Source of the DNA: Nitrosomonas sp. Is35
Lineage (GTDB): Bacteria > Pseudomonadota > Gammaproteobacteria > Burkholderiales > Nitrosomonadaceae
DNA length: 64,000 bases
Assembly: GCF_033063295.1 (NCBI RefSeq)
Contig: NZ_JAWJZH010000001.1
Coordinates: forward strand, 2,108,001 to 2,172,000
Direction: 5' to 3'
Below, piece after piece: positions 53,131-64,000 of the stretch. The position numbers and the translations under genes were made by a program. How positions within the stretch are numbered: the first letter of the stretch is position 1; each line of letters begins with the position of its first letter. Below the pieces are notes generated by a model. It saw nothing but the letters and a program-made list of their open reading frames with translations, did no database searches and was not told the DNA's origin.

Positions 53131-55071
53131 TTAGTAAAGCCATAGCGTCAAGATAACAAATATACCGACAATCATAGTGAATGCATAATGATAGATATAA
53201 CCTGTCTGATACTGCCGTACCAAAGCTGCTGATAGTGCAACTACTCGAGCTGCACCGTTCACAAAGAAACCATCAATCACCTTAATATCGCCATACTTCC
53301 ATAAAGCTGTCCCCAAAGCGCGAGAACCGCCAGCAAATAACCATGAATACAATTCATCAATGTAGTATTTACGATCCAGCAAGTTATATAAGAAACCACA
53401 GCGGACTTTAATTTTTTCAGGAATATCAGTTCTCACGTTATATAAAAACCAAGCAGTGAATATACCCGCAACTGACAGCCAGAAAGGTATCGTCGATAAA
53501 GCATGCAACATCATGCCAAAAATTCCGGTAAATTCTGCTCCTAATTTCACGATCGCATCGTGTTGTGGCAAGACATGAATTACATTATTAAAATAATCAC
53601 CAAAAACGATCGGACCGATAAACCATCCGGCTGCTATTGTCGGTACAGCAAGGACCATCAATGGTAAAGTAACCACCCAAGGTGACTCATGCAGATGATC
53701 TTTGGTATGCTTATCCATTCTAGGTTTGCCATGAAATGTCATGAATATCAAACGGAATGTGTACAATGCGGTGACAAAAACCGTTGCCAATACACAGAAA
53801 TACGCGAAACCGGCACCTGGGATATTGGCAAAATGAACAGCCTCAATGATTGCATCCTTAGAGAAAAAGCCGGAAAAACCGGGCACACCGGCACTCGCTA
53901 ATGCTGCGATAAACATCGTCAAATAAGTAATAGGCATATAACTTTTAAGTCCACCCATTTTCTGCATATTTTGCTCATGATGCATGGCTATGATGACTGA
54001 GCCCGCGCCCAAGAATAAAACAGCTTTAAAAAAAGCATGAGTCATCAAGTGGAAAATCGCAGCCGAATAAGCGGAAGCGCCCAATGCAACCGTCATATAG
54101 CCTAACTGGGATAATGTGGAATACGCGACAACCCGTTTGATATCATTCTGAACCACCGCAACCAATGCCATAAATAAGGTGGTAATACCGCCAATAATCA
54201 AAATTGTGGTTAGTGCGATATCCGACAACTCAAATAGAGGGGACATGCGCGCCACCATGAAAATGCCTGCTGTCACCATAGTAGCCGCATGGATCAATGC
54301 TGAAATTGGAGTGGGGCCTTCCATAGAATCAGGTAGCCACACATGCAGTGGAAATTGCGCAGATTTACCCATTGCACCAACAAACAATAGGATACAAATC
54401 AGCGTTATCACCAGCCATGGCATACCGGGGACTAATTCAACCTTTTCGTCTACTATTCCCGGTGCTTGTGCAAAAACCGATGCATAATCCAAGGTGCCAA
54501 AATGCATTAACACCAACGCAATCCCTAAAAGAAAGCCAAAATCACCAACGCGGTTAACTAAAAAAGCCTTTAAGTTGGCATAAATTGCAGTCGGGCGAGT
54601 ATACCAAAAGCCAATTAATAAATAAGAAACCAAGCCAACTGCTTCCCAGCCGAAAAATAACTGTAAGAAATTATTCGACATCACCAGCATCATCATCGAA
54701 AAGGTAAACAATGAGATATAACTGAAGAAACGTTGATAACCTGGATCGTCATGCATATACCCAATGGTATAGATATGCACCATAAGAGAAACCAAACTGA
54801 CTACAACCATCATGGTTGCGGTTAATTGGTCGATTAAAAAACCAACTTCAAATCGCGTTTCACCTGAAATTAACCAAGTATAAACACTACCGTTATAACT
54901 GTTACCTTCCAGGACATCTAAAAAAATAATGATCGATGCGACTAAGGAAACAAAAACCAATCCGATAGTTGCTCGATGACTCCATGTCGGTCCTATAAAA
55001 CGTCCGAATAATCCAGCTATAATTGCACCGATCAACGGAGCTAGCGGCACCAGTAAGTAAAGTTTTTGCAT
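53131..55071 (-). CDS. nuoL: NADH-quinone oxidoreductase subunit L
   Basis: 646 residues from ATG 55071 (TTG 55080 is upstream in frame). The largest antiporter-like subunit: FFGWEAVGLVSYLLIGFW (buried Glu), GKSAQFPLHVWLPDSMEGP, KRVVAYSTLSQLGYM. The C-terminal region with the long lateral helix follows after about residue 500. Couples quinone reduction to proton pumping. Confidence 0.97.
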   Translation of the reverse strand: MQKLYLLVPLAPLIGAIIAGLFGRFIGPTWSHRATIGLVFVSLVASIIIFLDVLEGNSYNGSVYTWLISGETRFEVGFLIDQLTATMMVVVSLVSLMVHIYTIGYMHDDPGYQRFFSYISLFTFSMMMLVMSNNFLQLFFGWEAVGLVSYLLIGFWYTRPTAIYANLKAFLVNRVGDFGFLLGIALVLMHFGTLDYASVFAQAPGIVDEKVELVPGMPWLVITLICILLFVGAMGKSAQFPLHVWLPDSMEGPTPISALIHAATMVTAGIFMVARMSPLFELSDIALTTILIIGGITTLFMALVAVVQNDIKRVVAYSTLSQLGYMTVALGASAYSAAIFHLMTHAFFKAVLFLGAGSVIIAMHHEQNMQKMGGLKSYMPITYLTMFIAALASAGVPGFSGFFSKDAIIEAVHFANIPGAGFAYFCVLATVFVTALYTFRLIFMTFHGKPRMDKHTKDHLHESPWVVTLPLMVLAVPTIAAGWFIGPIVFGDYFNNVIHVLPQHDAIVKLGAEFTGIFGMMLHALSTIPFWLSVAGIFTAWFLYNVRTDIPEKIKVRCGFLYNLLDRKYYIDELYSWLFAGGSRALGTALWKYGDIKVIDGFFVNGAARVVALSAALVRQYQTGYIYHYAFTMIVGIFVILTLWLY

Positions 55072-55127
55072 CTCGATCAATTATTTTCTATTAATGATAG
55101 GTACTTCAATTGTTCTGCGTGGCCTGT

Positions 55128-55433
55128 TTAACCTTTAAGTTCATCCAGATCATCCACATTAATCGTCCGCATATTACGAAACAACACCACAAGAATCGCC
55201 AATCCAATTGCTGATTCTGCTGCTGCAACGGTCAGAATGAAGAACACAAAGATTTGCCCCGAAATATCCTGCAGGTAGTGCGAAAATGCAACAAAATTCA
55301 TATTGACAGCCAATAACATCAATTCAATCGACATTAGTAAAATAATGACATTCTTTCTGTTAAGAAAAATGCCAACTAAGCCAATGGCAAACAAAATTGC
55401 TCCGAGGACTAAATAATGAGATAACGATATCAA
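55128..55433 (-). CDS. nuoK: NADH-quinone oxidoreductase subunit K
   Basis: 101 residues, three membrane helices with the conserved glutamates in [17 protein letters not shown] and [13 protein letters not shown]. Small membrane subunit between NuoJ and NuoL. Standard length. Confidence 0.97.
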   Translation of the reverse strand: MISLSHYLVLGAILFAIGLVGIFLNRKNVIILLMSIELMLLAVNMNFVAFSHYLQDISGQIFVFFILTVAAAESAIGLAILVVLFRNMRTINVDDLDELKG

Positions 55434-55491
55434 ACCAACAACCTCTTTTTTATATTTTATAAATCGTCACAAATTTTTTGGAATGATTCCT

Positions 55492-56097
55492 TCATTCCTT
55501 TTTTTCAGCTGGCATTGTTACTATACGTAACCGATCTTCTTTTCTGACTTTGACTTGTTTGGATGGATTCGGTGATCTTTTATCTTCGCGATGCCGCAAT
55601 GTCAGTGCAATGGCCGCAACCATCGCAACCAATAACAGCACTGCCGCTAATTCAAAAGCATAAACATATTCCGTATAAATCAAGCGCCCCAGTTCTCTGG
55701 TGTTACTATAATCAGCATCGTGCGGTCTGGGTACCGGCATTTCTTCGAGTCCAAAATATTTACCCATCAACACCATCGATATTTCCGCGACTATTATCAA
55801 TACAATCGTCGCACCAAACGGAAACCATTTCCAAAATCCTTCCCGCAATCGATCCAGATTGATATCGAGCATCATAACCACGAATAAAAACAATACCATG
55901 ACTGCGCCGACGTATACCAGCACCAAGGCTATTGCTAAAAACTCTGCTTCCAGCAGCAACCATAAGCCTGCGCAAGTAACAAAAGCCAGCACCAATAATA
56001 ACGCCGAATTAACTGGATTTCGCACCGTAATAACACCCAGTGCTGACGCAACCAAAATGGCTGAAAAAATATAAAATAAAATATCTTGAAAATTCAT
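55492..56097 (-). CDS. nuoJ: NADH-quinone oxidoreductase subunit J
   Basis: 201 residues, five membrane helices: IFSAILVASALGVITVRNPV, SALLLVLAFVTCAGLWLLL, ALVLVYVGAVMVLFLFVVMM. The polar C-terminal tail is basic (KQVKVRKEDRLRI). YVGAVMVLFLFV is the conserved helix with the pi-bulge linked to quinone-driven movement. Confidence 0.96.
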   Translation of the reverse strand: MNFQDILFYIFSAILVASALGVITVRNPVNSALLLVLAFVTCAGLWLLLEAEFLAIALVLVYVGAVMVLFLFVVMMLDINLDRLREGFWKWFPFGATIVLIIVAEISMVLMGKYFGLEEMPVPRPHDADYSNTRELGRLIYTEYVYAFELAAVLLLVAMVAAIALTLRHREDKRSPNPSKQVKVRKEDRLRIVTMPAEKKE

Positions 56098-56116
56098 TTT
56101 TATCTACCAGCAAGAT

Positions 56117-56605
56117 TCAGCGATAACGTGCATCAGCTTCTCGATCTTTGGCAATCTGTTCTTCGTAACGATCTCCAATAGCTAACAACATTTCTTTGGT
56201 ATAGATCAGATCACCTCTTTTTTCGCCGTGATACTCCAATATGCGTGTTTCTACAATTGAATCTACCGGACAAGATTCTTCACAAAAACCACAAAAAATA
56301 CATTTACTTAAATCAATGTCATAACGTGTAGTCCGTCTCGTGCCATCTGCACGTTGCTCTGAGTCAATGGTTATTGCCATCGCTGGGCAAACAGCCTCGC
56401 ACAATTTGCAAGCAATGCAGCGCTCTTCCCCGTTTGGATAGCGACGCAGGGCATGCAGGCCACGAAATCGTGGCGATTGTGGTGTTTTTTCCTCTGGAAA
56501 ATGTACAGTTATCTTTGGTTTGAATAAATACCGGCCTGTAACCGCCATACCTTTTAATAGCTCAAATAACAAAAAGGTACTAAAAAATTTTTTGATGCGA
56601 TCCAT
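56117..56605 (-). CDS. nuoI: NADH-quinone oxidoreductase subunit I
   Basis: 162 residues. Two 4Fe-4S motifs: [16 protein letters not shown] and [16 protein letters not shown]. These carry clusters N6a and N6b in the peripheral arm. An amphipathic N-terminus ([19 protein letters not shown]) contacts the membrane. 19 bases before nuoJ. Confidence 0.97.
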   Translation of the reverse strand: MDRIKKFFSTFLLFELLKGMAVTGRYLFKPKITVHFPEEKTPQSPRFRGLHALRRYPNGEERCIACKLCEAVCPAMAITIDSEQRADGTRRTTRYDIDLSKCIFCGFCEESCPVDSIVETRILEYHGEKRGDLIYTKEMLLAIGDRYEEQIAKDREADARYR

Positions 56606-56621
56606 TGTATTTTTCTCTATT

Positions 56622-57719
56622 TTAAAACCAAATATTCAACGGAAATGTGTTCCGTATCGATTCCGGTAATTGCATGATCGAGCCCAACAAAACAATCCAA
56701 ACAAGCGTAATGGGAATAAATATTTTCCAACCCAATCGCATAATTTGATCATATCGATAGCGCGGGAAGGTTGCACGAAACCATAGAAAAAAGAAAAGAA
56801 TAAATGCAATTTTTAATAATAACCAAATAATGCCCGGTATTAGTGTAAACGGTGCTATATCGACAGGAGGTAACCACCCACCTAGAAACATGATGGATGT
56901 CAATGTGGCTACCAATATCATGTTGGAATATTCAGCCAGGAAAAATACTGTAAAGGCCATGCCTGAGTAATCAACATGGAATCCCGCCACAATTTCTGAC
57001 TCTCCTTCAGCCACATCAAAAGGAGCCCTGTTGGTTTCAGCCACACCCGAAATTAAATAAACCAGAAACATCGGGAATAGCGGAATCAAATACCAGTTCA
57101 AAAAACTATTACCCTGTTGCCCATTCACGATATCGCCCAGATTCAAGCTTTGTGACATCATCAACACACACACCAAGGCAAAACCCATCGCCAATTCATA
57201 TGAAACCACTTGAGCCGCCGAGCGCATGGCTCCTAAAAAAGCATACTTAGAGTTCGATGCCCAACCAGCAATGATAATGCCGTAAATGCCCATTGATGTC
57301 ATTGCAAGAATATAAAGCAGCCCTGCATTAATATCAGCCAGGATTAATTCAGGAGAAAAAGGAATTACCGCCCAGGCCGCCAACGCTGGCATAATCGTTA
57401 ACACTGGAGCCAAAATAAAAAGGAACTTGTTTGCACCCGTTGGAATGACTATTTCCTTCATGATTGCTTTTACAGCGTCAGCAATCGGCTGACCCCATCC
57501 ACGCAACCAAGGTATGCCAAAAAAGGTCACTCTATTTGGACCAACGCGAATTTGCATGTAAGCGATAATCTTACGTTCAGCAAATGTCAAATAGGCAACA
57601 CCCAATAGCAAGGGCACCACAATGGCAAAAATAAATGTCATGTTTGTCGCTAACGAAAACAGCATGGAACCCCATTCCGTTCCGAATATTTCCACAAACT
57701 GTTGTTGAATGTTCTCCAT
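56622..57719 (-). CDS. nuoH: NADH-quinone oxidoreductase subunit H
   Basis: 365 residues from ATG 57719 ([18 protein letters not shown]), 22 bases after the nuoG stop; the longer frame to 57806 would run into nuoG. Eight membrane helices; [32 protein letters not shown] and [18 protein letters not shown] are the quinone-chamber blocks. It joins the peripheral arm to the membrane arm. Confidence 0.97.
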   Translation of the reverse strand: MENIQQQFVEIFGTEWGSMLFSLATNMTFIFAIVVPLLLGVAYLTFAERKIIAYMQIRVGPNRVTFFGIPWLRGWGQPIADAVKAIMKEIVIPTGANKFLFILAPVLTIMPALAAWAVIPFSPELILADINAGLLYILAMTSMGIYGIIIAGWASNSKYAFLGAMRSAAQVVSYELAMGFALVCVLMMSQSLNLGDIVNGQQGNSFLNWYLIPLFPMFLVYLISGVAETNRAPFDVAEGESEIVAGFHVDYSGMAFTVFFLAEYSNMILVATLTSIMFLGGWLPPVDIAPFTLIPGIIWLLLKIAFILFFFLWFRATFPRYRYDQIMRLGWKIFIPITLVWIVLLGSIMQLPESIRNTFPLNIWF

Positions 57720-57741
57720 TAATAAACTCCAACCATCGCCA

Positions 57742-60153
57742 TCACAGTTTTTCCAGCACAATTTCACCAAACAAGGCACCCAGTGCAACCGTCTTAGGAT
57801 GAGCACCTGCTATGCGTATACAATTCACCGGCAATTTCTCATCTTGAGCGGCTTCAAGCTGCACAAATCCTTCTCCCTGTTTAATTCTTACCTGATCACC
57901 CGCAGCAATACCTAAATTTTCCAGCAATGCTGTTGGCATCCAAGCTTTTGGTGGAGCCGCATCATGCGTAGCTTGCAAGGATTCTGCCCGGCGAACAATC
58001 GGGTCAGCTTGATAAATTGGGATTTCGCCAATACGCTGTATATGATGGCTTTCATTTATCGCAATCGCAGTATCGTAACGCTTGGATTTATTATTCAGAT
58101 ACTGATTGATTTCTACACCGGCAGGGAAAATTTCTTCACGAACTTGTTCTGCCGTTTCATAATCAAATTTTTCCAACCCTAGCAAATTCCCCAATACACG
58201 CAAAACTTTCCAAGCCGGCCGTGCTTCTCCTTGTGGCGAAACAACACCGTTAAAGCTTTGCACTTTACCTTCTGTGTTGACATAAGTGCCAGAAGTTTCG
58301 GTAAATGGGGTTATCGGCAGCAATACATCCGCATAATCTTTACCGTTACCTTGATATGTAGTAAGCGATACTACAAATTCACTTGATTTGATGGTTTTAA
58401 GGGCTTGATGAGAATTGTAAGTATCAAACTCCGGTTCCACATTCATTAATATGAATGCCTTACATTTTTCTTTCGCCGGATCATCATCGGATCCCAGCAT
58501 TTGCGCTGCGGTTAATCCTGATTCAATGTGATTTAGTTTTGCAGCGATCGATATAGCGCCGATTCCCGGAATGGCACCAGCCAAATAAGCACCAACACTA
58601 TTCGCAGATTCACCCAATACGCCATAACTCGCGCCGACTATTCGGGCAATTGAATCTGCAAGCAGGCTAATTATTGAATAATCAGGATGGTGTTGCGAAA
58701 TATTTCCCAAATAAATCGCTGCCGGCACATTTTCTATCAAGCTCGAAGCAATTGCGAAAGCATTAGCAGTGCTAGGGATGTTGATTGAATTAATAAATTG
58801 CTTTAATTCATCAGTTAGTTCGGTTCCTTTAATCTCAGCAGCAGCTTTTAGTATTTCTGCTAAAACTCTGGTTATTGAAGCCGGAGAAACTATTACTTTA
58901 TGTGCAACCTTGACCAACAAGTCATCATCAACCGGATTCACAATATTCAGCTTCATGCCATTTTTAGCAGCTTGACGCAATCGTTGCGCAATAAGCGGAT
59001 GATCTTTGCGTAGCGTACTACCGATAATTAACGCGGACTTCAATTGTGAGATATTCGCGATACTGGTACCCAACCACGGAACACCCAGCATATTGTTATC
59101 CGCACGAAAATCAGATTGCCGCAAGCGATGATCAATGTTGCCGCTACCCATAGCGCGTATCAGCTTCTGCAGCAAATACAGCTCTTCCGATGTGCTGTGC
59201 GCAGAACCGAGTGCTGCTAAACTTTTTGCACCATGTCTTTGTTTGACTGCTTGTAACGAATGCGCGGTAAATTCCAAAGCTTCTTGCCAGTCACATTCAA
59301 ACCATTGCCCGTCACGCTTGATCATGGGTCGCGTCAATCTGTCTTCCGAATTTAAACCTTCATAAGAGAACCGGTCTTTATCAGATAACCAACACTCATT
59401 AATCGCCTCATTATCTCGAGGAAGCACCCGCATGACACGGTTTTGTTTGACCTGTACAACAAGATTAGAACCTAAGCCGCAATGCGGACTAATTGATTTT
59501 CTACGTGATAATTCCCAGGTTCGCGCTGAATATCGGAACGGTTTACTGACCAAAGCACCAACTGGACAGAGATCAATCACATTACCCGACAACTCGGAGT
59601 CAACCGTTTTGCCAACAAAAGCTAGAATTTCAGAATGCTCTCCACGTCCGGCCATTCCAAGTTCCATAATTCCAGCAATTTCCTGACCAAAGCGCACACA
59701 ACGCGTGCAATGAATACAGCGCGTCATATCGGTTGAAATCAACGGACCCAGATTCTTGTTAACAACAACTCGCTTTGCTTCGGTATATCGCGAACCGCTT
59801 GCACCGTACCCTACAGCAAGATCTTGCAGCTGACACTCACCGCCTTGATCGCAGATCGGACAGTCGAGCGGATGATTGATCAGCAGAAATTCCATCACGC
59901 CTTTTTGCGCAGTAACTGCTTGCTGAGAGTGTGTATATACCTTCATGCCATCCATAACGGGTGTTGCACACGCAGGCAGCGGTTTAGGCGCTTTCTCTAC
60001 TTGAACCAAACACATACGGCAGTTGGCTGCTATGGATAATTTTTTATGGTAGCAAAAATGTGGAATATAAACACCAATCTGCTTCGCACCATCCATGATG
60101 GTGCTTCCTTTAGGAACAGATACTTGCTTACCGTCGATTTCTATATTGACCAT
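57742..60153 (-). CDS. nuoG: NADH-quinone oxidoreductase subunit G
   Basis: 803 residues. N-terminal 2Fe-2S ferredoxin domain ([18 protein letters not shown]), the His-coordinated cluster in [18 protein letters not shown], 4Fe-4S motifs [10 protein letters not shown] and DLCPVGAL, then a molybdopterin-oxidoreductase-like domain without cofactor residues. The [10 protein letters not shown] block near residue 225 lacks the CxxC spacing needed for the extra N7 cluster, as far as I can see. Standard operon place. Confidence 0.96.
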   Translation of the reverse strand: MVNIEIDGKQVSVPKGSTIMDGAKQIGVYIPHFCYHKKLSIAANCRMCLVQVEKAPKPLPACATPVMDGMKVYTHSQQAVTAQKGVMEFLLINHPLDCPICDQGGECQLQDLAVGYGASGSRYTEAKRVVVNKNLGPLISTDMTRCIHCTRCVRFGQEIAGIMELGMAGRGEHSEILAFVGKTVDSELSGNVIDLCPVGALVSKPFRYSARTWELSRRKSISPHCGLGSNLVVQVKQNRVMRVLPRDNEAINECWLSDKDRFSYEGLNSEDRLTRPMIKRDGQWFECDWQEALEFTAHSLQAVKQRHGAKSLAALGSAHSTSEELYLLQKLIRAMGSGNIDHRLRQSDFRADNNMLGVPWLGTSIANISQLKSALIIGSTLRKDHPLIAQRLRQAAKNGMKLNIVNPVDDDLLVKVAHKVIVSPASITRVLAEILKAAAEIKGTELTDELKQFINSINIPSTANAFAIASSLIENVPAAIYLGNISQHHPDYSIISLLADSIARIVGASYGVLGESANSVGAYLAGAIPGIGAISIAAKLNHIESGLTAAQMLGSDDDPAKEKCKAFILMNVEPEFDTYNSHQALKTIKSSEFVVSLTTYQGNGKDYADVLLPITPFTETSGTYVNTEGKVQSFNGVVSPQGEARPAWKVLRVLGNLLGLEKFDYETAEQVREEIFPAGVEINQYLNNKSKRYDTAIAINESHHIQRIGEIPIYQADPIVRRAESLQATHDAAPPKAWMPTALLENLGIAAGDQVRIKQGEGFVQLEAAQDEKLPVNCIRIAGAHPKTVALGALFGEIVLEKL

Positions 60154-60220
60154 CGGCTAAAATTCTTGTGTTAATCACGAATTATAAAGTTGATATGCTC
60201 TGATTATTTAACAGCTAAAA

Positions 60221-61498
60221 TCAGACCATACATTGCTTATGTTCTATATGGTAAACAAACTCGCTTCGAAAATGTTGAATCATCGCACGAACAGGCATTG
60301 CAGCCGCATCGCCTAAAGCGCAAATCGTACGGCCTTGTATATTGTCTGCGATGTTATCCAGTAATTCCAAATCTTCTAATCGGCCTTTACCATGTTCAAT
60401 GCGGTTGACAATACGATAAAGCCATCCTGTTCCTTCACGACATGGCGTACATTGCCCGCAGGATTCTTCAAAATAAAAATAAGACAACCGCTCCAATGCT
60501 CTGACCATACATGTCGTATCATCCATGATGATAACAGCACCAGAGCCTAACATAGAACCAGCTTTGGCGATCGAATCGTAATCCATATCCGTCTGCATCA
60601 TAATGTCACCAGGCAATACTGGCATAGAAGATCCGCCTGGAATACAGGCTTTTAACTTCCGTCCTCCACGCATTCCACCAGCGAGTTCCAGTAATTCTGT
60701 AAATGGAGTTCCGAGCGGTATCTCATAGTTACCAGGTTTATTCACATGTCCCGATACTGAAAAAATTTTAGTCCCGCCATTATTGGGCTTTCCAAGCTGA
60801 AGATATTTCTCTCCGCCATTCCGGATAATCCAAGGGACAGAAGAAAAAGTTTCAGTATTATTAATCGTAGTTGGCTTGCCATACAAACCAAAATTCGCTG
60901 GAAATGGCGGTTTAAAACGAGGTTGGCCTTTTTTACCTTCTATGGATTCCAGTAGCGCGGTTTCTTCACCACAAATATACGCACCGTAACCGTGATGATT
61001 ATGCAATTGGAAACTGAACGAGGAGCCTAATATATTATTTCCCAAATAGCCTGCTGCTCGCGCTTCTTCAACAGCGTCTTCCATTCGCTCATAGGTTTCC
61101 CATATCTCACCATGAATATAGTTATACCCTGCTTTTACACCCATCGCATATGCCGCTATTATCATTCCTTCGATCAGCAGATGAGGATTAAATCGCATTA
61201 TATCGCGATCCTTAAAGGTGCCTGGCTCTCCCTCGTCCGAATTACATACGATATATTTATCGCCCTCATACCCTTTCGGCATGAAACTCCACTTTAATCC
61301 GGTTGGAAAGCCAGCTCCGCCTCGTCCACGAAGGGCTGATTTCTTAACTTCTTCAATCACTTCCTCAGGAGAAATTTTTTTCGCCAGTATTTTTCTAAGT
61401 GCTGCATAGCCTTCACGCTTTTCATAGCTTTTAAGCCGCCAATTTTCAGGATCGGAAGGATTCACTCCGTTCATTAATGTTTGCGGAAACTGATTCAT
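60221..61498 (-). CDS. nuoF: NADH-quinone oxidoreductase subunit F
   Basis: 425 residues. NADH and FMN site: [19 protein letters not shown] and [35 protein letters not shown]; the N3 4Fe-4S cluster in [13 protein letters not shown] plus a distal Cys. Its ATG overlaps the nuoE stop by 4 bases. Entry point of electrons from NADH. Confidence 0.97.
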   Translation of the reverse strand: MNQFPQTLMNGVNPSDPENWRLKSYEKREGYAALRKILAKKISPEEVIEEVKKSALRGRGGAGFPTGLKWSFMPKGYEGDKYIVCNSDEGEPGTFKDRDIMRFNPHLLIEGMIIAAYAMGVKAGYNYIHGEIWETYERMEDAVEEARAAGYLGNNILGSSFSFQLHNHHGYGAYICGEETALLESIEGKKGQPRFKPPFPANFGLYGKPTTINNTETFSSVPWIIRNGGEKYLQLGKPNNGGTKIFSVSGHVNKPGNYEIPLGTPFTELLELAGGMRGGRKLKACIPGGSSMPVLPGDIMMQTDMDYDSIAKAGSMLGSGAVIIMDDTTCMVRALERLSYFYFEESCGQCTPCREGTGWLYRIVNRIEHGKGRLEDLELLDNIADNIQGRTICALGDAAAMPVRAMIQHFRSEFVYHIEHKQCMV

Positions 61499-61971
61499 TT
61501 GCCCAGTTCCTTCAGCAATTTATCGATCATCTCATTGGACATAAAGCTGCACATACGTTTGTTATTAACCAGTAATACTGGCGCATCGCCACAGGCGCCA
61601 AAACACTCGCCTTCTTTCAGGGTGAATTTCCCATCCGGTGTTGTTTGATTAAAACCAATACCTAATCTTTGCTTCAAATATGCTGCCGTATCATTACTAC
61701 CCGATAACGCACAAGGCAGATTGGTACATACCGTAATTTTATATTCACCAACGGGTTCCAGGTTATACATATTGTAAAACGTGGCCACTTCATAAACCGC
61801 GATGGGTGTCATACCTAAATATTCCGCGACGAAATTCATGGTTTCGTTTGCAAGCCAGCCTTTTTCTTCTTGTGCAATTGCAAGTGCTGACATGACAGCG
61901 GATTGTTTTTGATCAAGCGGATACTTCGCGATTTCTCGATCAATTCTCTTAAGGGATTCAGTGCTTAACAT
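61495..61971 (-). CDS. nuoE: NADH-quinone oxidoreductase subunit E
   Basis: 158 residues, thioredoxin-like 2Fe-2S protein (cluster N1a). Cys ligands lie in [11 protein letters not shown] and [17 protein letters not shown]-terminal helical part contains [18 protein letters not shown]. 2 bases after nuoD; overlaps nuoF. Confidence 0.97.
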   Translation of the reverse strand: MLSTESLKRIDREIAKYPLDQKQSAVMSALAIAQEEKGWLANETMNFVAEYLGMTPIAVYEVATFYNMYNLEPVGEYKITVCTNLPCALSGSNDTAAYLKQRLGIGFNQTTPDGKFTLKEGECFGACGDAPVLLVNNKRMCSFMSNEMIDKLLKELGK

Positions 61972-61973
61972 CG

Positions 61974-63227
61974 TTATCTATCTATCTCACCAAATACTAT
62001 GTCTTGCGTACCAATGATAGCAACCACGTCAGAAATCATATGACCTCTCGACATTTCATCCAAAGCAGCCAGATGCGCAAATCCAGGTGCGCGTATTTTC
62101 AAACGGTAGGGTTTATTTGCACCATTCGATACTAAATAAATACCGAATTCACCTTTAGGGTGCTCAACCGCTACGTAGGCCTCACCCGGGGGCACATGAA
62201 ATCCTTCCGTAAATAATTTGAAATGATGAATCATTTCTTCCATGTTTTGTTTCATACCGACACGTGAAGGCGGCGCAACTTTGTGATTATCAGTAATCAC
62301 CGGTCCCGAATTTTTACGTAACCAATCGACACATTGCTTAATGATGCGATTGGATTGACGGAACTCTTCCATACGTACCAAATAGCGATCATAACAGTCG
62401 CCATTAACTCCAACAGGTATATCGAAATCCAGGCGGTCGTAAACTTCATAAGGTTGTTTCTTTCTTAGATCCCATTCGACCCCTGAGCCGCGCAACATAG
62501 GACCGGTAAAGCCCAATGCTTTAGCACGTTCAGGCGAAACAACACCGATATCAACCAAACGCTGTTTCCAAATTCTATTATCTGTCAATAATGTTTCATA
62601 TTCATCAACATATGTTGGAAAACGATTGGTAAAATCTTCGATAAAATCTAACAGCGTACCTTCTCTATTCGTATTTCGTATGCGTGTTTCTTTTTCACTA
62701 TGAATCTTAGAAGACTGGTACTTCGGCATTGTATCGGGTAAGTCACGATAGACACCACCGGGCCGGTAATAGGCGGCATGTAATCTGGCACCCGATACTG
62801 CTTCGTAACAATCCATCAGATCTTCTCTCTCACGGAATGCATACAAAAACATTGTCATTGCGCCCACATCCAATGCATGCGCGCCGATCCATAACAGGTG
62901 ATTCAGTATGCGGGTGATTTCATCGAACATCACCCGGATATATTGCGCTCTAATTGGCACTTCGATTTGCAGCAGTTTTTCGATCGCCATGACATACGCA
63001 TGTTCATTGACCATCATCGAAACATAATCCAGCCGATCCATATACGGTACGGATTGGAGGTATGTTTTATTTTCCGCTAATTTCTCAGTAGCACGATGCA
63101 ATAATCCAATATGGGGATCAGCACGCTTTACAACTTCTCCATCTAATTCCAATACAAGCCTCAACACGCCGTGCGCTGCAGGGTGCTGCGGTCCAAAATT
63201 CATGGTGTAATTACGTATTTCGGCCAT
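61974..63227 (-). CDS. nuoD: NADH-quinone oxidoreductase subunit D
   Basis: 417 residues, related to the large subunit of NiFe hydrogenase without the metal. [19 protein letters not shown] holds the quinone-site His; [20 protein letters not shown]-like [19 protein letters not shown] and the C-terminus DIVFGEIDR are conserved. MidA-type enzymes modify an Arg in the eukaryotic counterpart. Confidence 0.97.
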   Translation of the reverse strand: MAEIRNYTMNFGPQHPAAHGVLRLVLELDGEVVKRADPHIGLLHRATEKLAENKTYLQSVPYMDRLDYVSMMVNEHAYVMAIEKLLQIEVPIRAQYIRVMFDEITRILNHLLWIGAHALDVGAMTMFLYAFREREDLMDCYEAVSGARLHAAYYRPGGVYRDLPDTMPKYQSSKIHSEKETRIRNTNREGTLLDFIEDFTNRFPTYVDEYETLLTDNRIWKQRLVDIGVVSPERAKALGFTGPMLRGSGVEWDLRKKQPYEVYDRLDFDIPVGVNGDCYDRYLVRMEEFRQSNRIIKQCVDWLRKNSGPVITDNHKVAPPSRVGMKQNMEEMIHHFKLFTEGFHVPPGEAYVAVEHPKGEFGIYLVSNGANKPYRLKIRAPGFAHLAALDEMSRGHMISDVVAIIGTQDIVFGEIDR

Positions 63228-63279
63228 AAGCTACTTCATAAAATTCTTATAAGATACAATGCAAGAGACTCAATAGTCG

Positions 63280-63900
63280 TTATGATTCACAGTCGCCATA
63301 ATGTTCTTCACGAATTACAAGCGGTGTGATTTCTCTCGGTTCGATAGTAACAGGTTGGTAAATGACACGCTTTTGCTCAGCATCATAACGCATTTCAACA
63401 TGACCGGTGATTGGAAAATCTTTGCGGAACGGATTGCCTATAAAACCATAGTCGGTCAATATACGACGCAAATCCGGATGACCGGTAAAAACTATTCCAT
63501 AGAGATCAAACGCCTCGCGCTCAAACCAATTAGCAGTTGGCCAAATTTCAGTCACTGAATCCACACTCGGAAATTCATTATTCTCAGCTAAAACCCGAAT
63601 GCGTAACCGATAGTTCTTTTCTACTGAGAGTAAGTGATAGATCACAGCAAATCGCTTATTACGCAGACCATGCCTTGCTGACAACTCGTCGCCATAAGCT
63701 GAGTAATCAATACCACACAGGTCTATCAATGTATCAAATCTTAATTGAGAATTGTCTCGTAAATTTGTACACGCAGTGATGATATCTTCCGCGCGCACTA
63801 TGATCGTTATCTCACCGAAATGTGTTTGCAAACTGACCAATTTATCGCCCAACACATCCTTCAATGCTGCCGCAAGATTCTCTAATTGAGTAGTAGACAT
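63280..63900 (-). CDS. nuoC: NADH-quinone oxidoreductase subunit C
   Basis: 206 residues from ATG 63900, 4 bases after the nuoB stop; TTG 63915 would overlap nuoB. The 30-kDa subunit signature is [20 protein letters not shown] followed by [19 protein letters not shown]. Separate from nuoD, unlike the E. coli fusion. Peripheral arm subunit. Confidence 0.96.
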   Translation of the reverse strand: MSTTQLENLAAALKDVLGDKLVSLQTHFGEITIIVRAEDIITACTNLRDNSQLRFDTLIDLCGIDYSAYGDELSARHGLRNKRFAVIYHLLSVEKNYRLRIRVLAENNEFPSVDSVTEIWPTANWFEREAFDLYGIVFTGHPDLRRILTDYGFIGNPFRKDFPITGHVEMRYDAEQKRVIYQPVTIEPREITPLVIREEHYGDCES

Positions 63901-63904
63901 AGGG

Positions 63905-64000
63905 TTAGCGTGCAATAGTATTGGTACGGTTTATTTTATTTTGTAGCTGAATAATGCCATACAGCAAGGCTTCAGCTGTCGGTGGACATCCAGGTACATA
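63905..64000 (-). CDS. nuoB: NADH-quinone oxidoreductase subunit B, C-terminal end only
   Basis: The last 31 codons and TAA stop of nuoB; the gene continues past the window. [16 protein letters not shown] is the C-terminal motif with the last ligand of the N2 4Fe-4S cluster, followed by IQLQNKI. It completes the gene order nuoB to nuoN. Confidence 0.93.
   Translation of the reverse strand, partial: YVPGCPPTAEALLYGIIQLQNKINRTNTIAR

Overview
This window looks like chromosomal DNA of a betaproteobacterium, most likely an ammonia oxidiser of the Nitrosomonas group. That rests on gene content and order: a his operon running into HIT-tatABC, squalene-hopene cyclase with hopanoid phosphorylases, a PEP-CTERM surface protein, a 14-subunit-type nuo operon and an unusual density of copper-handling genes. 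The assignment is an inference; no marker gene (amo, hao, rRNA) lies in the window.

Layout. 1-2760: the tail of a surface-polysaccharide type region (a 5'-cut methyltransferase, a hexapeptide acyltransferase, a PEP-CTERM protein) disturbed by a decayed IS5-family element and a small MITE. 3148-9404: housekeeping genes (DCC-family protein, pyrC, rsmI divergent from an lpoA-like gene plus yraN, a folM-type reductase, a midA-type methyltransferase). 9577-17408: an HDOD protein, then hisCBHAFIE, a HIT hydrolase and tatABC, all on the plus strand. 17523-20803: a glycine-zipper secreted protein, a two-HMA copper P1B-ATPase and its small copper chaperone. 21189-22898: a PAS-GGDEF-EAL protein, followed by a strong terminator and a 35-residue membrane peptide on the other strand. 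23617-27919: a three-gene ABC/lipocalin operon of the AttEFGH type. 28058-31309: parvulin, a GIY-YIG protein, a small membrane protein and an MsbA-like exporter.

31258-41283 is the most unusual part. Two diverged hpnG-type phosphorylases flank a five-gene minus-strand operon. The operon encodes a single polypeptide that joins a HupE/UreJ membrane domain to a TonB-dependent receptor, a TlpA-like thioredoxin, a BNR/sialidase-fold lipoprotein with a CSCC motif, a CopC-like periplasmic copper protein and a further lipoprotein. A perfect 13-bp-arm palindrome sits just upstream of its start. I read this as a metal (probably copper) uptake and trafficking system; that function is inferred. The second hpnG is followed upstream by shc and an MlaA lipoprotein, so the hopanoid and outer-membrane lipid genes surround the metal operon.

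41425-49795: mlaA, a solitary exbB, xseA (preceded by paired DnaA-box-like sites), a DUF423 protein, a small secreted coiled-coil protein, dsbB, xerD, ogt and htpG. 50056-64000: the NADH dehydrogenase I operon, nuoN back to nuoB on the minus strand, with nuoB cut by the window edge and a terminator after nuoN. I found no tRNA, rRNA or CRISPR array.
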